A stretch of DNA of 12,944 bases from Bacteroidales bacterium (lineage in GTDB: Bacteria; Bacteroidota; Bacteroidia; Bacteroidales; JALTDM01). A program made the position numbers and the translations under genes. Shown one piece after another: positions 8,284 through 12,944 of the stretch (position 1 is the first letter of the stretch; each line of letters opens with the position of its first letter). The DNA is taken from the NCBI GenBank assembly GCA_027074135.1, contig JALTDM010000047.1, forward strand, positions 1 to 12,944, written 5' to 3'. A model generated the notes under the pieces. That model was not told the DNA's origin and searched no databases. It saw only the letters and a program-made list of their open reading frames with translations.

Positions 8284-9228
8284 ATGATTTCATACATTAA
8301 AATAATTCGTCCTGTAAACCTGATAATTATTGCAGTTACAATGTATTTAATGAGGTATTGCGTAATAAATTCCTTTTTGGCGTACAACAATATGTCACTT
8401 CAAATCAGTGGTTTTGATTTCTTATTGTTGGTTTTGGCTACGGTTTTTATAGCTGCGGGAGGTTATGTAATAAACGACTATTACGATATGAGGGCTGATA
8501 TGGTAAACAAAGACTGCAAAAGTCAAATAGTCGGTTTATCCATTACATTAAAAGATGCCATGAGATATTACATCATATTGACATTTATTGGATTTATACT
8601 CGGTACTTGGTTTGCTTTCAGAATGGGTAATTGGAATTATGCAACATTATTTTTGCTTATCGGCGGCTTGTTGTGGTTTTATTCAACCACTTACAAGGCA
8701 ATGGTTTTTGTAGGCAATTTGCTTGTGAGCACACTGGTTGCCTTGGTGCCATTACTTGTCGTTCTGTTTGAAATGATAAAATTCAAAGAAACGTCAGAAC
8801 ACCTTATAAAAAGCGGAGAAGTGAATTATATGCCTATTTTTTATTTTGTGACGGGATTTGCTGCATTTGCATTCATCACAACTTTTATCCGTGAAATTAT
8901 CAAAGACATTGAAGACTTGGAAGGCGACAAAAAAACCGATAAAAAAACTTTTCCTGTGGTTGCCGGTGTAAAATCTGCAAAATACTTGGCTGCGGTATTG
9001 ATTATTTTAGAGATTGTAGCACTATATTTTGTTTATTTCAAGTTTTTGCGAGATAATTATTCACTGTATTATTTTAGTTTGGCTATTGCATTGCCGCTTT
9101 TGGCAGCTTTTATTAAAACTATCAAAACAAGTGATATAAAAAAATTTAAAAGCGTATCAACCTTACTTAAAGCAACAATGATTACCGGATTGGGGTATTC
9201 GCTTATTATTTGTGTGCAATTATCGTAA
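8284..9228 (+). CDS. UbiA-family membrane prenyltransferase (geranylgeranylglycerol-phosphate transferase-like)
   Basis: A 314-residue, very hydrophobic protein with about eight to nine transmembrane segments. The two Asp-rich motifs that bind Mg2+-diphosphate are present: NDYYDMRAD (64-72, NDxxDxxxD) and DIEDLEGD (208-215, DxxDxxGD), the second in REIIKDIEDLEGDKKTDKKTFP. UbiA enzymes move a polyprenyl chain from its diphosphate to an acceptor at the membrane. Members next to maf and kdsC in Bacteroidota are usually labelled geranylgeranylglycerol-phosphate geranylgeranyltransferase, but the acceptor in these bacteria is not settled, so the family is firmer than the reaction. After motif one, many homologues have NKPxR, whereas this protein has NKDCKSQ (75-81), losing the Pro and Arg. 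It lies 18 nt after kdsC and 23 nt before maf. Confidence 0.88.
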   Translation: MISYIKIIRPVNLIIIAVTMYLMRYCVINSFLAYNNMSLQISGFDFLLLVLATVFIAAGGYVINDYYDMRADMVNKDCKSQIVGLSITLKDAMRYYIILTFIGFILGTWFAFRMGNWNYATLFLLIGGLLWFYSTTYKAMVFVGNLLVSTLVALVPLLVVLFEMIKFKETSEHLIKSGEVNYMPIFYFVTGFAAFAFITTFIREIIKDIEDLEGDKKTDKKTFPVVAGVKSAKYLAAVLIILEIVALYFVYFKFLRDNYSLYYFSLAIALPLLAAFIKTIKTSDIKKFKSVSTLLKATMITGLGYSLIICVQLS

Positions 9229-9251
9229 TTTTATTCCCAAACAACAAGAAT

Positions 9252-9851
9252 ATGGACTTTTTACACATAAGCAAACCCATAATTTTAGCTTCCTCATCAC
9301 CGAGACGGAGGGAACTTATGCAAAAAACTGTCGGCAGTAAAGTTGCATTGAAGTTTTTTAGTCCTAATGTAAACGAAGTCGTACCTATAGACACAATACC
9401 GGAAAAAATTGCGGCTTTTTTATCCGAACATAAGATGATCAAAGTGTTGGGAAAGTACCCCGAGTTAAAAAACAATATAATCATAACAGCTGATACTATC
9501 GTTTTGGAAAAGAATAAAATCCTTGGTAAGCCTGCAAATAAGAAAGAGGCAGTGGAGTTTTTGAAAATGCTTTCGGGCAATACACATAAAGTAATAAGCG
9601 CATACAGTATTTTTGACGGAGAAAAGATTAAAACCGAAGAAGATGTTACGGAGGTTAAGTTTGTTATATTGGAAGATGATGAAATAAATTATTATATAAA
9701 CAATTACAAACCGTTTGACAAAGCAGGAGCATACGGCATACAAGAATGGATAGGATTGATTGGTATAGAAAGCATAAACGGCTCGTTTTATACCGTAATG
9801 GGATTGCCGACACACAAACTCTTTAAGGAGTTGAAGAAATATTTTGGGTAA
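9252..9851 (+). CDS. maf: Maf family nucleoside triphosphate pyrophosphatase (dTTP/UTP type)
   Basis: The ATG at 9252 gives 199 residues, the normal size. A TTG at 9210 would add 14 residues overlapping the UbiA gene and is less likely. The Maf signatures are all present: LASSSPRR (12-19) for phosphate binding, ITADTIV (78-84) with the catalytic-site D81, KPANKKEA (93-100), SGNTHKV (108-114), DKAGAYGIQ (156-164), and NGSFYTVMGLP (176-186). The AGAYGIQ form fits the YhdE-like subgroup that hydrolyses dTTP, UTP and some modified nucleotides to monophosphates. It is a cytoplasmic house-cleaning enzyme that has been linked to septum inhibition in Bacillus. It is the last gene of the cluster that starts at 6978. 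Confidence 0.94.
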   Translation: MDFLHISKPIILASSSPRRRELMQKTVGSKVALKFFSPNVNEVVPIDTIPEKIAAFLSEHKMIKVLGKYPELKNNIIITADTIVLEKNKILGKPANKKEAVEFLKMLSGNTHKVISAYSIFDGEKIKTEEDVTEVKFVILEDDEINYYINNYKPFDKAGAYGIQEWIGLIGIESINGSFYTVMGLPTHKLFKELKKYFG

Positions 9852-9862
9852 TGTGAAAATGA

Positions 9863-9913
9863 ATTAACTTGCTAATGAGATAATTACATAATTGTAAATT
9901 GTTAGTTGTTAAT
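9863..9913. repeat. Nested AT-rich inverted repeat after maf
   Basis: ATTAAC (9863-9868) pairs with GTTAAT (9908-9913). CTAA (9872-9875) pairs with TTAG (9902-9905). Inside these, TTACA (9884-9888) pairs with TGTAA (9893-9897). The three stems are nested with short internal loops. There is no T-run after it, so it is not a classical terminator. It may be an RNA 3' end structure, an operator-like site for the S46 peptidase gene, or chance in AT-rich DNA. Confidence 0.3.
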
Positions 9914-9947
9914 GATTAGTGTTCTCAATTTTTAAAAATTTTAAAAA

Positions 9948-9956
9948 TAGATTTTG
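9948..9956 (+). promoter_or_regulatory. Candidate promoter of the S46 peptidase gene
   Basis: TAGATTTTG resembles the -7 box TAnnTTTG with one extra base between the TA and the TTTG. It lies 26 nt before the ATG in an A/T-rich gap where a promoter is expected. No convincing -33 box is visible. Confidence 0.25.
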
Positions 9957-9982
9957 TAAGAAAAAAACAAAAAGAAAGCCTT

Positions 9983-12079
9983 ATGAAAAAAACATTATTT
10001 ACAATAGTACTTTTAACACTTTCGGCTCTCAGTAGTTTTGCCGATGAAGGCATGTGGCTCGTAAGTATGCTTAGCGGATATCCTATTGAAAGAATGCACG
10101 AAAAAGGATTTATGCTGAATGCAGATGATATTTACAACATAAACCACGCAAGCATGAAAGATGCTGTCCTCATTTTCGGGCGTGGTTGTACGGGCGAAAT
10201 TATTTCTCCACGCAGCCTTGTGCTTACCAACCACCATTGCGGATATTGGTCTATACAATCTGTAAGCACCGTTGATCATGATTATTTGCGTGACGGATTT
10301 TGGGCAATGAGCGATAAGGAAGAAATTCCGATTAAAGGACTTACTGTCACATTTTTAGACCGCATTTTCGATGTAACAAACAAAACATTAAAAGGTGTGA
10401 AACCAGAAAATACCGAAACACAAAGACAAGACATAATAAAGCAAAATTCGGAAACTTTAATCAATGAATATCAAAAAAGATTCCCGAACCGTAAGATTGT
10501 GGTAAAACCATTTTTCAAAGGCAACCAATATTTTCTTTTTGTTTACAAAGTTTACAAAGATATTCGTTTGGTGGGAGCACCTCCGTCAAGCATCGGTAAA
10601 TTCGGCGGAGATACGGATAATTGGATGTGGCCCCGTCACACCGGAGATTTTTCATTATTCCGCATATATGCCGACAAAAACGGTGAACCTGCAGAATATT
10701 CACCCGAAAACATTCCGCTTAAACCGAAAAAATTCTTTGAAATATCTTTGGCAGGCTACAAAGAAAATGATTTTACAATGGTAATGGGCTATCCGGGCAG
10801 AACAAATGAATACCTGCCTGCCGTTGCCTTGCAAGCTACTATGGAGATGAACAAACACGGTATAAAACTCCGCAGGGATGTACTGGATATTTATGATAAG
10901 TATATGCAACAATCACATAAAATCAAGTTACAATATTCTGCTAAATATGCAAGAGTGGCAAACTATTGGAAAAAATGGATAGGCGAAAACAAAGGATTGG
11001 AACGCACCCATGCTATTGAAAAGAAAAAAGAATACGAAAAAAAGTTTTTGGAATGGACAAAACAAAATCACAGGGCAAGACTATCCGGTATTTTTAAAGA
11101 GTTTGAGAAGTATTACAAGGCGATGCTGCCGTATAGAATTGCATTGTATTACGTCAGTGAAGGATTTTATTATAGTGATTTACTAAAATCTGCAAATGTC
11201 TTTAAAACAAACGATGTAAAAAAAGAAATAAATAAATACCGAAGTGTTTACAAAGATTTCTATTTGACTATAGACAAAGATATTTTCAAAAAAATGATGT
11301 ATGAAACAGACAAATCATTACCGGATTCTCTAAAACCCGCCTTTGTATTAGAAGCACGAAAAAAATACAAAGGAGATTTTGATAAGTTCACCGAATACGT
11401 ATTTTCTCACACATTGCTTACAGATACAACCAAACTTTTTAAATCTATAAGATTAGATAAATTTAAACCAAACAAAGACGCCCTTGTTAAACTTTACAGT
11501 GACCTCAATAATTTTCTATATGCTAAAATTTATCCTCCGTTAAGATTTTATATAAACAAAGTGGATTCTTTGCAGCGCATCTACATGAAGGCACAAATGG
11601 ATTTTGAAAAAGATAAATATTTTTATCCCGATGCAAATTTTACTATGCGTGTAGCATTCGGCCAAGTAAAAGGTTACAGTCCGTACGACGGTGCAGAATA
11701 CAACTATTTTACCACACTGAAAGGTGTTATCGAAAAGGAAGACACTGCCATTTATGACTACAAAGTTCCTGAAAAACTGAAAGAAATATATTACAGCAAG
11801 GATTACGGCAGGTACGCAGACAAAGACGGTACAATGCATGTTTGCTTCATAGCAACAAATCACACAACGGGCGGCAATTCCGGCAGTCCTGTTTTTAACA
11901 AAGAAGGTCGCCTGATAGGCGTAAACTTTGACCGCAACTGGGAAGGTACAATGAGTGACTTGAATTACGACCCGTCAATTTGCCGCAACATTATTTTGGA
12001 CATCAGGTACTTCCTGTTGATCGTTGATAAATTTGCCGGAGACAAAAGACTCGTTTACGAAATGGTGCTTGTGGAATAA
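9983..12079 (+). CDS. dpp11: S46 family dipeptidyl-peptidase, DPP11-like (Asp/Glu-specific)
   Basis: A 698-residue precursor, normal for family S46. Residues 1-20 (MKKTLFTIVLLTLSALSSFA) form a signal peptide, with mature protein starting near DEGMW, so it acts in the periplasm or at the outer membrane. The serine-protease triad can be placed as H85 (LTNHHCGY), D222 (RHTGDFSLFR) and S633 (TTGGNSGSPVF). N213, W214 (GDTDNW) and D650 match residues that hold the free N-terminus of the substrate. A helical domain lies between about 280 and 560, typical of this family. R651, 18 residues after the catalytic Ser in NFDRNWEG, is the residue that gives DPP11 its Asp/Glu P1 preference; DPP7 has Gly there. 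The enzyme would release acidic dipeptides from oligopeptides for uptake. It is a single-gene unit with a terminator downstream. Confidence 0.93.
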   Translation: MKKTLFTIVLLTLSALSSFADEGMWLVSMLSGYPIERMHEKGFMLNADDIYNINHASMKDAVLIFGRGCTGEIISPRSLVLTNHHCGYWSIQSVSTVDHDYLRDGFWAMSDKEEIPIKGLTVTFLDRIFDVTNKTLKGVKPENTETQRQDIIKQNSETLINEYQKRFPNRKIVVKPFFKGNQYFLFVYKVYKDIRLVGAPPSSIGKFGGDTDNWMWPRHTGDFSLFRIYADKNGEPAEYSPENIPLKPKKFFEISLAGYKENDFTMVMGYPGRTNEYLPAVALQATMEMNKHGIKLRRDVLDIYDKYMQQSHKIKLQYSAKYARVANYWKKWIGENKGLERTHAIEKKKEYEKKFLEWTKQNHRARLSGIFKEFEKYYKAMLPYRIALYYVSEGFYYSDLLKSANVFKTNDVKKEINKYRSVYKDFYLTIDKDIFKKMMYETDKSLPDSLKPAFVLEARKKYKGDFDKFTEYVFSHTLLTDTTKLFKSIRLDKFKPNKDALVKLYSDLNNFLYAKIYPPLRFYINKVDSLQRIYMKAQMDFEKDKYFYPDANFTMRVAFGQVKGYSPYDGAEYNYFTTLKGVIEKEDTAIYDYKVPEKLKEIYYSKDYGRYADKDGTMHVCFIATNHTTGGNSGSPVFNKEGRLIGVNFDRNWEGTMSDLNYDPSICRNIILDIRYFLLIVDKFAGDKRLVYEMVLVE

Positions 12080-12088
12080 CAAAAACCG

Positions 12089-12113
12089 GTAACTCATTAT
12101 GAGGTACTTTTTT
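12089..12113 (+). terminator. Intrinsic terminator after the S46 peptidase gene
   Basis: GTA-A-CTCA (12089-12096) pairs with TGAG-G-TAC (12100-12107) across one A/G mismatch and a TTA loop, followed by six T (12108-12113). It starts 10 nt after the stop codon, which supports its role. Confidence 0.65.
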
Positions 12114-12233
12114 CAGCTATTTCATACAAACATTTTTTGCATCTTTTATCAAACAAATGCGAATTAACCACCTAATACACATAGATTCTGTATTGTAAAT
12201 ACTGGTTTGGTTTATTTTTGCGAAATACTTGTT
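12114..12233. other. Non-coding AT-rich spacer
   Basis: I see no gene or RNA here. It separates the S46 peptidase terminator from the 3' end of the minus-strand coathanger-domain remnant. A TATTTTTG (12213-12220) resembles a -7 box on the plus strand but leads into no gene. Confidence 0.5.
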
Positions 12234-12540
12234 TTATTCCACTATTGTTCCCGTTTCAATGGTATCGCAAGGAATGATTTCGGCTTTGAAGTGTGAGTCG
12301 TTGTGTGAGTCGGCTTTGAAGCCGGGATTTAGTCTTATGATTTTGTTTGCTTTCAGGTGAATGTCGTCGCCGGGAGCTAACTCGGCATGGCAATTGCTGC
12401 CTTCTCCTATGGTAATAGTGTTATATACGGCATTGTTGTCATATTGCGACGTATTTAAGTGGCAAGTGCTGAAGTCTTCATTACACCGTTCTATAGACCA
12501 GATTTTACATAATCCACTTCATAAACATAAGGAAATGCCG
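12234..12540 (-). pseudogene. Remnant of a '3-coathanger stack' C-terminal domain protein
   Basis: On the minus strand the frame is open from 12518 to the TAA at 12236-12234 (94 codons) with no ATG, and a TGA at 12521-12519 closes it upstream. The peptide has the Bacteroidota surface-protein tail pattern: YNTITIGEGSNCHAEL, then DDIHLKANKIIRLNPGF, then SHFKAEIIPC. This matches the G-x-x-h-x-A-x-x-x-I-x-L-x-PGF...F-A-x-I-x-x-C repeat of the 3-coathanger stack domain, which usually ends long secreted or sorted proteins. Just upstream, another frame (12538-12491) reads AFPYVYEVDYVKSGL, which looks protein-like and suggests a frameshift. The rest of the gene is replaced by the IS end at about 12541. 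The parent function is unknown. It is probably a dead 3' fragment. Confidence 0.6.
12280..12321. repeat. Short direct repeats inside the coathanger remnant
   Basis: TCGGCTTTGAAG occurs at 12280-12291 and again at 12310-12321. Between them TGTGAGTCG occurs at 12292-12300 and 12304-12312, a 12-bp tandem duplication. On the coding (minus) strand this writes FKADSHNDSHFKAE, so the duplication keeps the frame. Confidence 0.75.
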
Positions 12541-12614
12541 GGTAGTGTCCCGTTTTTGTGTGTATGAGGTTTCACTTTTGCAAAAATAATCAAAAATGTT
12601 TTATTGTTAGATTT

Positions 12615-12659
12615 TTGCAAGAACGGAGCGGAGGCATAGCCGAAGCGAAGTTCTTGCAA
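12615..12659. repeat. 45-bp imperfect palindrome with GGA/GAA internal loops
   Basis: TTGCAAGAAC (12615-12624) and GTTCTTGCAA (12650-12659) are perfect 10-bp arms. The middle reads GGAGCGGAGGC-ATA-GCCGAAGCGAA. Folding the plus strand gives 10 pairs, a GGA/GAA loop, two G-C pairs, a second GGA/GAA loop, three G-C pairs and an ATA loop. It lies in the non-coding tail of the IS, after the transposase stop. There is no T-run on either strand, so it is not a standard terminator. Confidence 0.7.
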
Positions 12660-12688
12660 TTGCCTTGTGTCATTTTCTTTTTTCATAA

Positions 12689-12944
12689 CTATTCCTCCCA
12701 ATCAAATGATTTATCATAATTTAATTTTGGCACTTTCCTTTGGTATGCCTTTTTGTTCATTGCAATATAACCTAATAATAGGATTGTAACTTTAAGGCAC
12801 CACGCATTTTCGTTGTGCGTTTAAAATCCCTATGTAACCGCTCCAACCAATTAGTTGTATATACCATTGAACGGATACGATAATCATACTGCAAATAGGT
12901 AAAATAATAAAGATACCTCTCTGAACTCATTTTACCTAATACAG
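12689..12944 (-). pseudogene. IS256-family (mutator-type) transposase, C-terminal remnant with a frameshift
   Basis: Reading the minus strand from 12942, the frame encodes VLGKMSSERYLYYFTYLQYD, then YRIRSMVYTTNWLERLHRDF and KRTTKMRGAL. The block RSMVYTTNWLERLHRDFKR is the well-known YTTN-hE-hNR region near the C-terminus of IS256/mutator transposases. This frame hits TAG at 12774-12772. The following family sequence, VTILLLGYIAMNKKAYQRKV then PKLNYDKSFDWEE, lies in another frame from about 12790 and ends at TAG 12691-12689. The break falls after MRGAL, where homologues have a few more residues (roughly PSPDA), so a small deletion whose length is not a multiple of three is likely. The N-terminal part with the catalytic residues lies beyond the right edge. 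The copy is almost certainly inactive. Confidence 0.85.

Larger units (their letters stand above)
12541..12944 (-). mobile_element. IS256-family insertion sequence, right portion, degraded and cut by the window edge
   Basis: The transposase remnant (see 12689-12944) is followed on the minus strand by about 150 bp of non-coding DNA. This ends at GGTAGTGTCCCGTTTTTGTG (read on the plus strand from 12541), which continues as TGTATGAGG. The TGT...TTTTTGTGT layout resembles the terminal inverted repeats of IS256-family elements, so I place the element end at 12541 or one base left. The other end lies outside the window, so the repeat pair and any target-site duplication cannot be checked. Confidence 0.55.

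Noticed and set aside
12213..12220. TATTTTTG as a plus-strand promoter
   Set aside because: It fits TAnnTTTG but leads only into antisense of a dead gene, and such octamers are frequent in AT-rich DNA.
12361..12567. A 68-codon plus-strand frame
   Set aside because: It is the antisense shadow of the coathanger remnant, whose minus-strand peptide matches a known domain pattern.
12519..12701. A 60-codon minus-strand frame starting near the transposase stop
   Set aside because: It covers the non-coding IS tail and the palindrome and has no recognisable motif. It shares the frame of the coathanger remnant after a TGA, but the join is at the IS end, so read-through (including selenocysteine) has no support.
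1..12944. CRISPR array, phage genes, toxin-antitoxin or other defence system
   Set aside because: No regularly spaced repeats, cas genes, phage structural genes or small toxin/antitoxin pairs are visible. The only mobile DNA is the IS256 remnant at the right edge.

Overview
The window looks like a chromosomal segment of a low-GC, anaerobic member of the Bacteroidota, probably Bacteroidales. Six things point there: a Bacteroidota-type TamB, a DUF2520-kdsC-UbiA-maf gene row, an S46 dipeptidyl-peptidase of the DPP11 kind, TAnnTTTG promoter boxes (the clearest is TATCTTTG before the tRNA), start codons with little or no Shine-Dalgarno sequence, and a C-terminal domain of the '3-coathanger stack' type. 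A HydE maturase implies an [FeFe]-hydrogenase elsewhere in the genome, which suits a fermentative anaerobe.

Layout: (1) 1-773, the 3' part of a PAPS-dependent sulfotransferase-like gene, cut by the left edge. (2) 767-5212 on the minus strand, a large TamB-family envelope protein converging on the sulfotransferase with a 7-bp overlap of the two 3' ends. (3) A short divergent intergenic region, then hydE (5344-6423), which appears to start at TTG. (4) tRNA-Arg(UCU) behind a good promoter, then ribosomal protein L31 type B and a clear intrinsic terminator. (5) A compact four-gene co-directional cluster (6978-9851): a DUF2520 Rossmann protein, a KdsC-like HAD phosphatase, a UbiA-family prenyltransferase and a Maf nucleotide pyrophosphatase. 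(6) A monocistronic S46 peptidase (9983-12079) with its own likely terminator. (7) A decayed right end (about 12234-12944): the tail of a coathanger-domain gene abuts the end of a frameshifted IS256-family transposase remnant that runs off the right edge.

Most genes are ordinary housekeeping or envelope functions (outer-membrane biogenesis, Kdo/LPS precursor, lipid prenylation, periplasmic peptide use, translation). The points most worth a second look are at the right end: an insertion sequence next to a broken surface-protein-like gene, and inside that IS tail a 45-bp imperfect palindrome. Its plus-strand RNA would hold two identical GGA/GAA purine internal loops. The S46 peptidase carries the Arg that marks Asp/Glu-specific DPP11 rather than DPP7. 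I did not find a convincing, wholly undescribed system in this window.
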